Below, piece by piece: positions 28,929 to 38,485 of a stretch of DNA of 64,000 nt (position 1 is the stretch's first letter; every line of letters starts with the position of its first letter). Origin of the DNA: Sulfurisoma sediminicola (lineage in GTDB: Bacteria > Pseudomonadota > Gammaproteobacteria > Burkholderiales > Rhodocyclaceae); NCBI RefSeq assembly GCF_003865015.1, contig NZ_BHVV01000003.1, positions 339,461 through 403,460 on the forward strand. The letters run 5' to 3'. The notes beneath the pieces are model-generated. The model saw nothing but the letters and a program-made list of their open reading frames with translations. It searched no databases and was not told the DNA's origin. A program made the translations under genes and the position numbers.

Positions 28929-30404
28929 ATGAGTTCCCAACTGCTGAGCCTTGCCATCTGGCTGCCGATTTTCGGCGCCTTCGCCGTCCTCGCCACGGGC
29001 AGCGAGCGCCGCGATGCCATGCGCTGGCTTGCCCTGGTCGTCGCCGTGGCCGGTTTCCTCGTCACCCTCCCGCTCTACGCCGGTTTCGACCGGACGCAGG
29101 CCGGCATGCAGTTCGTCGAGCAGGCGCCGTGGATCCCCGGCCTCAACATTCATTACCTGCTCGGCGTCGACGGCATTTCGGTGCTGTTCATCCTGCTCAA
29201 CAGCTTCATCACCGTGCTGGTGGTGCTGGCCGGCTGGACGGTGATCGAGGAGAAGCAGGCGCAGTACATGGGCGCCTTCCTCATCATGTCGGGCCTGATG
29301 AACGGCATCTTCTGCGCCCTCGATGCCATGCTCTTCTACGTCTTCTTCGAGGCCTCGCTGATTCCGATGTACCTCATCATCGGCGTCTGGGGCGGCCCCA
29401 AACGCGTCTACGCGGCATTCAAGTTCTTCCTCTATACGCTGCTCGGCTCGCTGCTGATGCTGATCGCGCTGATCTACCTCTACCTCGCCTCGGGCGGCAG
29501 TTTCAACCTGCTCGAGTGGCACCAGGTGCGCCTGGAGATGACGCCGCAGATCCTGCTGTTCGTCGCCTTCCTCGTCGCCTTCGCCGTCAAGGTGCCGATG
29601 TGGCCGGTGCATACGTGGCTGCCCGACGCCCACGTCGAGGCGCCGACCGGCGGCTCGGTGGTTCTGGCGGCGATCATGCTGAAGCTCGGCGCCTACGGCT
29701 TCGTCCGTTTCTCGCTGCCGATAGCGCCCGATGCCAGCCAGTACCTGGCGCCGCTGATGATCACGCTGTCGCTGATCGCGGTCGTCTATATCGGCTTCGT
29801 CGCGCTGGTGCAGACCGACATGAAGAAGCTGGTGGCCTACTCCTCGATCTCGCACATGGGCTTCGTCACCCTCGGCTTCTTCATCTTCAACCAGCTCGGC
29901 GTCGAGGGCGCGCTGGTGCAGATGATCTCCCACGGCTTCGTCTCCGGCGCGATGTTCCTCTGCATCGGCGTCATGTACGACCGCATGCACTCGCGCAACA
30001 TCGCCGACTACGGTGGCGTGATCAACACCATGCCGAAGTTCGCCGCGCTGTTCCTCTTCTTCGCCATGGCCAACTCCGGCCTGCCAGCCACTTCCGGCTT
30101 CGTCGGCGAATTCATGGTCATCCTCGGCGCCATCAAGTTCAATTTCTGGGTTGGCTTCGCCGCCGCCACCACGCTGATCCTCGGCGCCGCCTATACGCTG
30201 TGGATGGTCAAGCGCGTCGCCTTCGGCACCGTCGGCAACGACCACGTCCGGCAGCTTTCCGACATCAACAGCCGCGAATTGCTGGTGCTCGGCCTGCTGG
30301 CGCTGGCCGTGCTGGCCATGGGCATCTATCCCTTCCCCTTCACCGACGTCATGCATGCCTCGGTGGATAATCTGCTCAAGCACGTCGCGGTGAGCAAGCT
30401 CTAA
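28929..30404 (+). CDS. nuoM: NADH:quinone oxidoreductase subunit M
   Basis: This is a 491-residue antiporter-like proton-pumping subunit. The conserved glutamate helix is [20 protein letters not shown]; the lysine and histidine helices are in [20 protein letters not shown] and [21 protein letters not shown]. It is 25 bases after nuoL. Confidence 0.97.
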   Translation: MSSQLLSLAIWLPIFGAFAVLATGSERRDAMRWLALVVAVAGFLVTLPLYAGFDRTQAGMQFVEQAPWIPGLNIHYLLGVDGISVLFILLNSFITVLVVLAGWTVIEEKQAQYMGAFLIMSGLMNGIFCALDAMLFYVFFEASLIPMYLIIGVWGGPKRVYAAFKFFLYTLLGSLLMLIALIYLYLASGGSFNLLEWHQVRLEMTPQILLFVAFLVAFAVKVPMWPVHTWLPDAHVEAPTGGSVVLAAIMLKLGAYGFVRFSLPIAPDASQYLAPLMITLSLIAVVYIGFVALVQTDMKKLVAYSSISHMGFVTLGFFIFNQLGVEGALVQMISHGFVSGAMFLCIGVMYDRMHSRNIADYGGVINTMPKFAALFLFFAMANSGLPATSGFVGEFMVILGAIKFNFWVGFAAATTLILGAAYTLWMVKRVAFGTVGNDHVRQLSDINSRELLVLGLLALAVLAMGIYPFPFTDVMHASVDNLLKHVAVSKL

Positions 30405-30420
30405 GGCGCACGAGAACAAG

Positions 30421-31896
30421 ATGCTCGCGAATTTCGTCGTCCCCGATCTCTACCCCGCTGCGCCCGAACTGTTCCTGGCGCTGATGATCTGCGTCATCCT
30501 GCTGGTGGACCTGTTCCTCGGCCAGGCGCAGCGCTGGATCACGGCACTGTTGACGGTGACGACCCTGCTCGGCTGCGCCGCCATCACCTACAACACCATG
30601 GATGGACAGTCGGTGCTGACCTTCAGCGACATGTTCATCGACGACCTGTTGGCGGACTTCCTCAAACTGATGCTCTATGTTTCGGTGATCGCGGTACTGG
30701 TCTACAGCCGCGACTACCTGAAGGCGCGCGGCCTCGATCGTGGCGAGTACTACGTGCTGCTGCTGTGTGCGACGCTGGGCATGATGGTGATGATCTCGGC
30801 GGCGCACCTGCTCTCCGTCTATATCGGCCTCGAACTGCTGTCGCTGTCGCTCTACGCGCTGGTGGCGATCGACCGTGACTCCCCGCGGGCCACCGAGGCG
30901 GCGATGAAATATTTCGTCCTCGGCGCACTCGCCTCCGGCCTGCTGCTCTACGGCATGTCGATGATCTACGGCGCCACCGCCACACTGCAGATCGGCGGCA
31001 TCGCCCAGGCCATCGTCGCTGGCAGCGCCAACAAGACGGTGCTGGTGTTCGGTCTGGTCTTCCTCGTCTCGGGCATCGCCTTCAAGCTCGGCGCCGTGCC
31101 TTTCCACATGTGGATTCCCGACGTCTATCACGGCGCGCCCACGGCGATAACCCTGTTCATCGGTTCGGCACCGAAGATCGCCGCCTTCGCCATGGCCTTG
31201 CGTCTGCTGGTCTATGGCCTGTTCCCGCTGGCGCATCACTGGCAGGTCATGCTGATGATCATGGCGGTCTTGTCGATCGGCCTGGGCAACCTCGCCGCCA
31301 TCGCCCAGACCAACATCAAGCGCATGCTGGCCTATTCGGCGATCTCGCACATGGGCTTCATGCTGCTGGCGCTGATGAGTGGCATCGTCGGTGGCGATCC
31401 GAGTTACATGATTCCGGCCTATAGCGCCGCGATGTACTACGTCGTCGCCTACGTGCTGATGTCGCTCGGTTCCTTCGGCATGGTTCTCCTGCTGTCGCGT
31501 GCCGGCTATGAGGCCGAGAATCTCGAGGACTTCAAGGGCCTTAACCGCCGCAGCCCCTGGTTCGCCGCGGTGATGATGGTGCTAATGTTCTCCATGGCCG
31601 GCATTCCGTTCTTCATCGGCTTTTTCGCCAAGTTCTCGGTGCTGCTGATGGCCGTCAATGCCGGTTACATCGTCGTCGCCGTGATCGCGGTGATGTTCTC
31701 GCTGGTCGGTGCCTTCTACTACCTGCGCGTGGTCAAGCTGATGTACTTCGACGCGCCGACCGATGCCGCGCCGATCGTCGCACCGCTCGACATGCGCGTG
31801 CTGCTCTCCGCCAACGGCATCGCCGTGGCGCTGTTCGGCATCTTCCCGCAGGCCATCATGTCCCTGTGTGCCTACGCCCTCGTGCGCTCGATGTGA
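30421..31896 (+). CDS. nuoN: NADH:quinone oxidoreductase subunit N
   Basis: This is a 491-residue third antiporter-like subunit and the last nuo gene. Landmarks are [40 protein letters not shown] and [20 protein letters not shown]. The distal membrane arm is completed by this subunit. The DUF2818 gene that often follows nuoN in betaproteobacteria is not present; a Nudix gene begins 10 bases later and probably belongs to the same transcript. Confidence 0.97.
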   Translation: MLANFVVPDLYPAAPELFLALMICVILLVDLFLGQAQRWITALLTVTTLLGCAAITYNTMDGQSVLTFSDMFIDDLLADFLKLMLYVSVIAVLVYSRDYLKARGLDRGEYYVLLLCATLGMMVMISAAHLLSVYIGLELLSLSLYALVAIDRDSPRATEAAMKYFVLGALASGLLLYGMSMIYGATATLQIGGIAQAIVAGSANKTVLVFGLVFLVSGIAFKLGAVPFHMWIPDVYHGAPTAITLFIGSAPKIAAFAMALRLLVYGLFPLAHHWQVMLMIMAVLSIGLGNLAAIAQTNIKRMLAYSAISHMGFMLLALMSGIVGGDPSYMIPAYSAAMYYVVAYVLMSLGSFGMVLLLSRAGYEAENLEDFKGLNRRSPWFAAVMMVLMFSMAGIPFFIGFFAKFSVLLMAVNAGYIVVAVIAVMFSLVGAFYYLRVVKLMYFDAPTDAAPIVAPLDMRVLLSANGIAVALFGIFPQAIMSLCAYALVRSM

Positions 31897-31906
31897 CGGA
31901 AGGCCC

Positions 31907-32467
31907 GTGGACGAGCACCTGAGCGAAGAGACGATCGCCAGCGCAGAGGTATTCAAGGGCAAGCTGCTGCACATCCGCTCCGACCGCGTCCGCCTGCCCG
32001 GCGGCGGCGAGAGCGTGCGCGAGGTGGTGATGCATCCGGGTGCGGTGATGGTCATCGCCAGCCTCGACAATGGCAGGCTGCTGTTCGAACGCCAGTACCG
32101 TCATCCGCTGCAGCGCGTGTTCCTCGAACTGCCGGCGGGAAAGATCGATGCCGGCGAGCACATTCTCGACACGGCACGGCGTGAGCTGCGCGAGGAAACC
32201 GGCTACAAGGCCAGGACCTGGCGCCATATCGCGACCATCCACCCCTGCATCGGCTACTCCGATGAACGCATCGAGATCTTTCTTGCCCACGGTCTCTCCT
32301 ATGTCGGCCATGAGCGCGACCACGAGGAGTTTCTCGAGGTGATCGAACTGTCGCTGGCCGACGCCATCGCCGCCATCCGTGACGGCGACATCACCGATGG
32401 CAAGACCGTCGCCGGTCTGCTCTGGGCGGAAAAGATCTTCTCCAACGCGTGGCCGCTGCCGGCCTGA
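31907..32467 (+). CDS. Nudix hydrolase, ADP-ribose pyrophosphatase type
   Basis: This is a 186-residue protein starting at GTG 31907 (MDEHLSEETIASAEVFKGK). The full Nudix box GKIDAGEHILDTARRELREE-TGY matches GX5EX7REUXEEXGU. The preceding RQYRHPLQRVFLELPAGK is typical of the NudF/ADP-ribose branch, which splits ADP-ribose to AMP and ribose 5-phosphate. It follows nuoN closely, as in many betaproteobacteria; clearing NAD breakdown products is a sensible but unproven reason. Confidence 0.88.
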   Translation: MDEHLSEETIASAEVFKGKLLHIRSDRVRLPGGGESVREVVMHPGAVMVIASLDNGRLLFERQYRHPLQRVFLELPAGKIDAGEHILDTARRELREETGYKARTWRHIATIHPCIGYSDERIEIFLAHGLSYVGHERDHEEFLEVIELSLADAIAAIRDGDITDGKTVAGLLWAEKIFSNAWPLPA

Positions 32468-32529
32468 GCCGGCGGCGTGCGTTTCGGCTACCATAGCGCC
32501 ATGAAGAACGCTTCGATGCGGATGGACGC

Positions 32530-33762
32530 ATGAACCCGGCGGTGGCACGGCCGGTCCCGGCCGAGGGCACGGAACTCGACGCGAGCGGCAACTACCATCT
32601 CGAGGCCCTCCACATCATCTCCGAGGTGTCGGCGAGTCTCGCCGACGAGGACGATGTCGAGGAACTGCTTGGCCGCTTTCTCGGCACCATGATCCGCCTG
32701 GCCAATGCCAGCGCGGGGGCAGTGCGGGTCCTGACCTCGGACGGCCGCCACCTGCGGCTGGTCGGGGCCCGCGGCCTGCCGCACGAGGTGGTCGAGCACG
32801 AGCGGCTGGTGCCGGTCGATTGCGGCCACTGCGGCAGCGCGGTGCGCGACAACCGCTCGCGCTACGAGATCGACCTCGCCGTCTGTGCCGAACGCACCCA
32901 TCACCCCTACTTCGGTCGCGAATGCCAGGCCATGGTCGTGGTGCCGCTGCAGAACCAGGGCCGCCTGCTCGGCACCTACAACCTGTTCCTGCCCGACCGT
33001 TTCGAACTGCCCGAGGAAGTCGCGCTGCTGTTCCGCTCCATCGGCGAGCACCTCGGCATGGCGCTGGAGAACGCCCGCCTCAAGCGCGAGAACCTGCGCA
33101 TCACGCTGATGAACGAGCGGCAGATGATGGCCGCCGAGGTGCACGACTCGCTGGCGCAGACGCTGGCCTACATGAAGATGCGCATCGCCCTGCTGCAGGA
33201 TGCGCTGATCGATGCGGAGACGGACAAGGCCAACAAGTACGCCGGCGACCTCGGCCAGGCCCTCGACGAGGCCTATGCCCAGCTGCGCGAGCTGCTGTCG
33301 CAGTTCCGCAACCGCATGGACCCGATGGGCCTGGTGGCCGCCGTCGCCGGCCTCGTCGCCAACTTCCGCGATCGCACCGGCATCGAGCTCGACTACCAGA
33401 ACCGCGTCGCCGATTTCCGCCTGTCGGTGGATCAGGAGGCGCAGGTCTTCTTCATCATCCAGGAGGCACTGGCCAATGTCGCCCGCCACTCGGGCGCGAC
33501 GCGGGCACGACTGGCGTTCGAGGGGGCCGGCGACTACTACGTCGCCACGGTCGAGGACAACGGCCGCGGCGGTCAGGGCTTCTTCGCCATCGCCAACCGC
33601 ACCAGCGGCTTCGAGGAGCATCCCAAGCTGCGCGACCACTTCGGCCTCACCATCATGCGCGAGCGCGCCCGCAAGATCGGTGGCCGCGTCGAGGTGGCCA
33701 ATCTTCCTGCCGGCGGCTTTCGCGTGCGCCTGACTTTCCCCGTGCTCGCCGGCCGAGCCTGA
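32530..33762 (+). CDS. GAF-domain sensor histidine kinase, NarX/NreB-like
   Basis: This is a 410-residue soluble kinase with no membrane segment. A GAF domain spans about residues 25-185, then the HisKA_3 dimerisation helix with AAEVHDSLAQTLAYMKM (phospho-His at 205) and an HATPase domain with NVARHSGATRARL, VEDNGRGG and GLTIMRERARKIGGRV. The GAF part contains four cysteines (98, 101, 119, 132) in a CX2C-X17-C-X12-C pattern, a possible Fe-S, haem or redox site. It is five bases from its response regulator. The signal is unknown; redox, oxygen or nitrate-type sensing is suggested by the family. Confidence 0.85.
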   Translation: MNPAVARPVPAEGTELDASGNYHLEALHIISEVSASLADEDDVEELLGRFLGTMIRLANASAGAVRVLTSDGRHLRLVGARGLPHEVVEHERLVPVDCGHCGSAVRDNRSRYEIDLAVCAERTHHPYFGRECQAMVVVPLQNQGRLLGTYNLFLPDRFELPEEVALLFRSIGEHLGMALENARLKRENLRITLMNERQMMAAEVHDSLAQTLAYMKMRIALLQDALIDAETDKANKYAGDLGQALDEAYAQLRELLSQFRNRMDPMGLVAAVAGLVANFRDRTGIELDYQNRVADFRLSVDQEAQVFFIIQEALANVARHSGATRARLAFEGAGDYYVATVEDNGRGGQGFFAIANRTSGFEEHPKLRDHFGLTIMRERARKIGGRVEVANLPAGGFRVRLTFPVLAGRA

Positions 33763-33767
33763 CCCCA

Positions 33768-34442
33768 ATGAGCGAAACCAAGCAACTGTCCGTCCTGCTC
33801 GTCGACGACCACACCCTGTTCCGCAAAGGCCTGGCCGAACTGCTGGAACAGCGCGGCGACATCAAGGTGGCCGGCATCGCCGGCAATGCCGCCGATGCCA
33901 TGCGCCTGCTCGCCGAAACCCAGCCCGACGTGGTCATCACCGACCTCAACATGCCCCCAAACGGCGGACTTGCGCTGCTGCGGCAGATCCGCACCGAGCA
34001 GTGGCCGGGGCCGGTGCTTATCCTCACCGTGTCGGATGCCGAGGAGGATCTCGCCGCGGCGCTGCGGGCAGGGGCGCAGGGCTACCTGCTCAAGGACATG
34101 GAACCCGACGACGTGGTCGACGCCGTGCAGCGCGCGGTACGCGGCGAGACCGTCGTGGCGCCGGCGATGACGCTCAAGCTGGTACATCTGCTGCAGGGTG
34201 GCGGTGCCGCGACGGACGGCAAGTCGGATGCGCTCAAGCAGCTCACCGCCCGCGAGCGCGAGATCCTCGACTACCTGGCGCAGGGCCTGTCGAACAAGGC
34301 CATCGCCCGCATACTCGACATCAGCCACGACACCGTCAAGTTGCACGTGCGCCACATCCTCTCCAAGCTCAACCTCACCTCGCGCGTCGAGGCCGCGGTC
34401 TTCGCCATCGAACACAAGTCGGCCCAGGCCAAGAAGCAGTAA
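33768..34442 (+). CDS. NarL/LuxR-family response regulator
   Basis: This is a 224-residue two-component regulator. The receiver domain has VLLVDDHTLFRKGL and the phospho-acceptor Asp59 in VVITDLNMPPNGG, then the conserved threonine region LILTVSDAEED and lysine in YLLKDMEPDD. A LuxR-type HTH occupies about residues 155-215 (LTAREREILDYLAQGLSNKA, ISHDTVKLHVRHILSKL). It partners the adjacent GAF kinase. Targets are unknown; the convergent dsr cluster and the nuo operon are near candidates. Confidence 0.92.
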   Translation: MSETKQLSVLLVDDHTLFRKGLAELLEQRGDIKVAGIAGNAADAMRLLAETQPDVVITDLNMPPNGGLALLRQIRTEQWPGPVLILTVSDAEEDLAAALRAGAQGYLLKDMEPDDVVDAVQRAVRGETVVAPAMTLKLVHLLQGGGAATDGKSDALKQLTAREREILDYLAQGLSNKAIARILDISHDTVKLHVRHILSKLNLTSRVEAAVFAIEHKSAQAKKQ

Positions 34443-34518
34443 GAAGTGCCGCCCTGTGGGCGTCCAACGAACCAGGCTTCGCAGGAAGAAACTGCCTGCT
34501 ACCGCAGGCCCGTTGTCG

Positions 34519-34548
34519 CCCCGCCCGCTAGGGGTTGAGGCGGGGTTT
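34519..34548 (+). terminator. Weak hairpin between the response regulator and cobA
   Basis: CCCCGCC pairs with GGCGGGG over a 13-base loop and is followed by TTT. It lies in the 182-base gap between two convergent transcription units, where termination of both is expected. The stem is GC-rich but the T-run is short. Confidence 0.4.
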
Positions 34549-34624
34549 CGCAAGGCATCGCCTTGCGCCGCCGACACGGGCGAGCAGTGCAATGCGAGCC
34601 CTGGATGGGCCGGAAGAGGGCGGG

Positions 34625-35395
34625 TCAGCTGGGCTTGAACCAGACCAGCTTGGGATGCAGCTTGACCACTTCGCCGATCATGATCAGCGTCGGCGCCTTC
34701 AACTGCGCCTTGACGGCCAGGTCGGGGAGGGTGGCCAGCGTGCCGGTGACGACGCGGTGGTTGCGCGTGGTGCCCTGCTGGACGATGGCAGCGGGCCAGT
34801 CGGCGGGCAGGCCGTGGTTGATGAACTGCTCGCAGAGGTAGGGCAGGCCGTGCAGCCCCATGTAGATGACCACGGTCTGTCGCGGCCGCGCCAATCCCTC
34901 CCAGTCGAGGTTCATGGTGCCGTCCTTGAGATGGCCGGTCACGAACACGCAGGCCTGGGCATAGTCGCGATGGGTCAGCGGAATGCCGGCATAGGCGGCG
35001 ACGCCGGCCGCTGCGGTGATGCCGGGCACCACCTCGAACGGCACGCCGTGGGCGAAGAGCGTCTCCACTTCCTCGCCGCCACGGCCGAAGGTATACGGAT
35101 CACCGCCCTTGAGACGCAGCACGCTCTTGCCCGCCTGTGCCAGCTTGACCAGCAGCAGGTTGAGATCGTCCTGCGGCACGGAATGGTGGCCGCGCTCCTT
35201 GCCGGCATAGATCTTCTCGGCGTCGGGGCGGGCCAGTTCGAGGATATCCGGTGCGACCAGATTGTCATAGACCAGCACATCGACTTCGCCGATGAGGCGG
35301 GCGGCACGCTGGGTCAGCAATTCTGGATCGCCGGGGCCGGCGCCGACCAGATAGACAGTGCCGGGTTGAGCGGGGGGACGGGGAACGTAGGTCAT
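34625..35395 (-). CDS. cobA: Uroporphyrinogen-III C-methyltransferase (SUMT)
   Basis: This is a 256-residue AdoMet-dependent enzyme that methylates uroporphyrinogen III at C2 and C7 to precorrin-2, the siroheme precursor. SUMT motifs are [38 protein letters not shown] and [20 protein letters not shown]. It is the last gene of the dsr operon, 21 bases after dsrR. DsrAB needs siroheme, as the DsrN-type amidase does, so its placement is logical. Only the SUMT domain is present, without CysG dehydrogenase/chelatase fusion. Confidence 0.93.
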   Translation of the reverse strand: MTYVPRPPAQPGTVYLVGAGPGDPELLTQRAARLIGEVDVLVYDNLVAPDILELARPDAEKIYAGKERGHHSVPQDDLNLLLVKLAQAGKSVLRLKGGDPYTFGRGGEEVETLFAHGVPFEVVPGITAAAGVAAYAGIPLTHRDYAQACVFVTGHLKDGTMNLDWEGLARPRQTVVIYMGLHGLPYLCEQFINHGLPADWPAAIVQQGTTRNHRVVTGTLATLPDLAVKAQLKAPTLIMIGEVVKLHPKLVWFKPS

Positions 35396-35416
35396 AGGGT
35401 AGGTGATGGGTTGTCG

Positions 35417-35809
35417 TCAGCCGCAGCCACCGCCGCTGCCGCCACCGCAGCCGCCGCAGCCACCACCGCGATTCGCGCTGCCGCTGCCGCAGCCGGTCGC
35501 CATCGGTGCCGGCTCGTTGGGGTTGAAGAAGACGAACTGGAACTCGCCCGGGTTGAGCTCGACGAAATCGAGCATGGCGCCTGCCAGCAGTTCCTTGCTG
35601 TGTGGGGCGATCAGCACGGTAATGCCGGCGCTTTCGACCTTGACGTCATTCTCGCGCTCCTCGTCGAAACCCATGCCGTAGGCGAGTTCGCCGTCCTCGT
35701 CGACCTTGGCGGCGATGCGCAGGCCAATGACCTCATCCTCGCCGGGCTGCTGCTGGCTCTCGGCGGCACGGCGGATCTGCTCGGCGGCAGCGTCGGTTAT
35801 CTTGAACAT
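35417..35809 (-). CDS. dsrR: DsrR, A-type Fe-S carrier-like protein
   Basis: This is a 130-residue protein of the HesB/IscA (A-type carrier) fold: FKITDAAAEQIRRA, VIGLRIAAKV and the acidic YGMGFDEERENDVKVE. In Allochromatium, DsrR is needed for full dsr expression or maturation. No cysteine occurs in the first 106 residues, so the classical carrier cysteines are missing, as known for DsrR. Unusually, the last 25 residues form a Gly/Cys tail with cysteines at 107, 118, 121 and 129. It overlaps dsrN by 13 bases. Confidence 0.85.
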   Translation of the reverse strand: MFKITDAAAEQIRRAAESQQQPGEDEVIGLRIAAKVDEDGELAYGMGFDEERENDVKVESAGITVLIAPHSKELLAGAMLDFVELNPGEFQFVFFNPNEPAPMATGCGSGSANRGGGCGGCGGGSGGGCG

Positions 35810-37215
35810 GGGTGGCTCTCCGGTTGGGCCCGCTGGTCCTTGCCCTTGCGTGCCGAGCGGACGAACTGGACGAAGCGTGTCGGCCAGTCGCAGCCCGCGG
35901 TGGCGCGCAGGTGGGTGTAGGAAGCGAGCAGGTTCTTGTAAATGATGCCATCGTGCCGGCCGTCAACCCCGTGGCCTCGCAGCATGGTGTAGGCGAAGGT
36001 GGTGTCGGCCGGCAGGTTCTCGATGCTGGAATAGTGGAACTCGTGGGCCCGCAACGGCGGCTGCTCGGCCGCGGCATCGCGCTGTCCCCAGGGGTGCGCG
36101 GCACCGGGCTGCAGCACGACGTAGCCGCGGCCGACCGGCTTCTCGTGCATGACGATATCGCCGGCGATGGCGCCGACCATGCGGCGGCGCTGGCCCTTCC
36201 AGGCGATGCTCCGGGCCAGGTACATGAGTCCCCCGCATTCGGCATAGGCGGGGAGTCCGGTCTCGATCGCGTCGAGAATCTCGGCCCGCAGCGTGGCATT
36301 CGCCTCGAGTTCGTCCATGAAACTTTCGGGGAAGCCGCCACCGATGAAAATTCCGTCGCAGGCCGGCAAGTGGGCGTCGCGACGGGCATCGAACGATACC
36401 AGTTCGGCGCCGGCTGCCTGCAGCGCCAGGAGGTCGTCCGCGTAGTAGAAGCCGAAGGCGGCATCGCGGGCGATGGCGATGTGTACCGGTGTCTCGCTCG
36501 ATGCCCGCAGGGGCAGCGGCTGGGGCAGGGGGTTCGTCGTGGCGGTCGCCGCCAGCAGCTTCTCAAGGTCGACCTGCTGCGCCACCACTTGTGCGATCTC
36601 GGCGACATGCCGCTCGGCGGCACCGGTTTCGTTGGCGGGCATCAGGCCGAGATGGCGCTCCACCAGGGCCAGTCGCGCATCTTCCTGCACGGCGCCGATG
36701 ACGGGAACGTCGGTGTAATGCTCGATCACCGCGCGCAACTTGGATTCGTGGCGATGGCCGCCGAGGCGGTTGAGGATCACGCCGGCGATGTTGATTTCGC
36801 GGTCGAAGGCCTGGTAGCCGAGGATCAGCGGGGCGATGCCGCGCGTCATGCCGCGGGCGTCGAGGACCAGAATGACCGGCAGATCGAGCAGCCGCGCCAG
36901 GGCGGCGTTGCTGTTGGAGCCTTTCAGGTCGAGGCCGTCGTAAAGGCCCTTGTTGCCTTCGACGAGGCAGACATCGACGTCGTAGCCGTGGCGCGCGAAC
37001 TGGGCGCGGATCTCGTCGTCAGGGGAAAGGAAGAAGTCGAGGTTGCAGCAGCTGCGGCCGGCGGCCAGGCCGAGCCACAACGGGTCGATATAGTCCGGTC
37101 CCTTCTTGAATGGCTGCACGGAAAGTCGGCGCTGGCGCAACGCCGCGGCGAGCCCTATGCTGAGCGTGGTCTTTCCGGAGGACTTGTGCGCGGCCGAAAC
37201 GAGGAAGCGATGCAT
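35797..37215 (-). CDS. dsrN: DsrN, siroheme amidase / cobyrinate a,c-diamide synthase-like
   Basis: This is a 472-residue enzyme of the CobB/CbiA family. The start at 37213-37215 (MHRFLVSAAHKSSGKTT) places the ATP-binding P-loop HKSSGKTT at the N-terminus as in DsrN; an in-frame ATG four codons earlier is possible. The second half is a class I glutamine amidotransferase domain with the nucleophile in YAECGGLMYLARSI and the substrate segment FIGGGFPESFMDEL. In the dsr setting it is thought to amidate siroheme for DsrAB. It overlaps dsrR and follows dsrP after a hairpin. Confidence 0.92.
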   Translation of the reverse strand: MHRFLVSAAHKSSGKTTLSIGLAAALRQRRLSVQPFKKGPDYIDPLWLGLAAGRSCCNLDFFLSPDDEIRAQFARHGYDVDVCLVEGNKGLYDGLDLKGSNSNAALARLLDLPVILVLDARGMTRGIAPLILGYQAFDREINIAGVILNRLGGHRHESKLRAVIEHYTDVPVIGAVQEDARLALVERHLGLMPANETGAAERHVAEIAQVVAQQVDLEKLLAATATTNPLPQPLPLRASSETPVHIAIARDAAFGFYYADDLLALQAAGAELVSFDARRDAHLPACDGIFIGGGFPESFMDELEANATLRAEILDAIETGLPAYAECGGLMYLARSIAWKGQRRRMVGAIAGDIVMHEKPVGRGYVVLQPGAAHPWGQRDAAAEQPPLRAHEFHYSSIENLPADTTFAYTMLRGHGVDGRHDGIIYKNLLASYTHLRATAGCDWPTRFVQFVRSARKGKDQRAQPESHPCSR

Positions 37216-37242
37216 GGAGTGTCCCATGTGTCGTCGGCGCGC

Positions 37243-37265
37243 GCGGCGGGGCAGCGCCCCGCCGC
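37243..37265 (-). promoter_or_regulatory. Perfect 10-bp hairpin between dsrP and dsrN
   Basis: GCGGCGGGGC and GCCCCGCCGC flank a three-base loop. It falls in the 59-base gap after the dsrP stop (on the minus strand). Without a T-run it probably acts on mRNA stability or partially attenuates expression of the cofactor genes dsrN, dsrR and cobA. Confidence 0.5.
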
Positions 37266-37274
37266 CACGGTCGT

Positions 37275-38480
37275 TCAGTCGTGCAGGTAGCCGGCGTCCT
37301 TCAGCATGGCCACATCGTCCTGAGGCAGGAAGCGCAGTACGCGCACACCGATCACGGTCAGGGTGAAGCCAATGCCGATGCCGCTGAGGCTGAGGAGGAT
37401 TTCCGGCACGCTCGGAACGTAGGTGCCGATGGCGCCGTCGAAGAAGGTGCTGGTGACTTCCATGCCCGGGAACATCTCCAGCGGGAAGGCCTGGCCACCG
37501 ATGATGAAGACGTAGAGCTGGCAAAGTCCGCCGATGATGGTCAGTGCGGCGGCAAAGGAAACGGCGCCGGACTTTTGCCAGATCGCGGGATGGTAGAGCA
37601 GGAACAGCGGCAGCAGCGTGCCGACCACCACATAGCCGCCCCAGAACAGCAGCGGATACACCCCGCCGCTGACGAGGATGAAGTGCTCGAAGGCAGTTTC
37701 CTTGGCGTAGTAAATGTTGGTCAGGTGGTAGACGATGACGAAATAGAGCACGGCGGTGATGAAGGTGCCGAGCAGGTTCTTCAGCCGCTGCCGCAATGCC
37801 GGGTTCAGTTCCATGTTGTTCCAGGCGTACATCGATCGCTGCACCAGCAGGAACACGGCCAGGCCCCATGCGAAGGACATGATGATGAACATCGGGGCGA
37901 GAATCGCCGACTGGTAGGCCTGGCGAGCGACGACGAAGCCGAAGATGGAACCGGTGCCGGTGGTCATGACCAGACGCCAAATGAAGGCAGAGAAGCCGGC
38001 GGCCTTGTAGTAGGCGTTCATGCGGCGATCCATCAGGGTCCACAGATAGAGACCGACCAGGCCGAAGAACACGGGGTAGAGGATCATGTTCCAGCCGAAC
38101 ACAGAGGTCAGATTGACATGGGTCGCGGCGATGAGAACGCGGTCGGCGCGTCCCAGATCGAGCATGATGATGGCGAGGCCGGCGGCCAGCATGATGATCG
38201 CCAGCAGGCCGGACAACGGTGCGCGGGGCTTGTAGGCCTTCTTGCCGAAGACCGAGCCGATCGAGGCGACGTTGAGCACCCCCGAGGCGGCGACGATCAG
38301 GAATATGCCGAAAACGTGGGGCAGGCCCCAGAACACCTGGTTGGTCATGCCGGTGACGACGTGGCCGGAATGCTCCATGTAATAGGCAGCAGCCAGGCCG
38401 AGGGCGCTGACCAGGCCGCCGAGTGCCAGCAGGATGTAGAACAGGCGTTCTTCCGCGGGGGTGTATTGCTCGATCTTCAT
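37275..38480 (-). CDS. dsrP: DsrP, NrfD-type membrane subunit of DsrMKJOP
   Basis: This is a 401-residue integral membrane protein of the NrfD/PsrC family with about ten helices, e.g. ERLFYILLALGGLVSALGLA, FGIFLIVAASGVLNVASIG and SFAWGLAVFLLVQRSMY. It exchanges electrons with the quinone pool and pairs with the ferredoxin-like DsrO. The start at 38478-38480 (MKIEQYTPAEERLF) is five bases after the dsrO stop. Confidence 0.93.
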   Translation of the reverse strand: MKIEQYTPAEERLFYILLALGGLVSALGLAAAYYMEHSGHVVTGMTNQVFWGLPHVFGIFLIVAASGVLNVASIGSVFGKKAYKPRAPLSGLLAIIMLAAGLAIIMLDLGRADRVLIAATHVNLTSVFGWNMILYPVFFGLVGLYLWTLMDRRMNAYYKAAGFSAFIWRLVMTTGTGSIFGFVVARQAYQSAILAPMFIIMSFAWGLAVFLLVQRSMYAWNNMELNPALRQRLKNLLGTFITAVLYFVIVYHLTNIYYAKETAFEHFILVSGGVYPLLFWGGYVVVGTLLPLFLLYHPAIWQKSGAVSFAAALTIIGGLCQLYVFIIGGQAFPLEMFPGMEVTSTFFDGAIGTYVPSVPEILLSLSGIGIGFTLTVIGVRVLRFLPQDDVAMLKDAGYLHD

Positions 38481-38485
38481 GGCCG

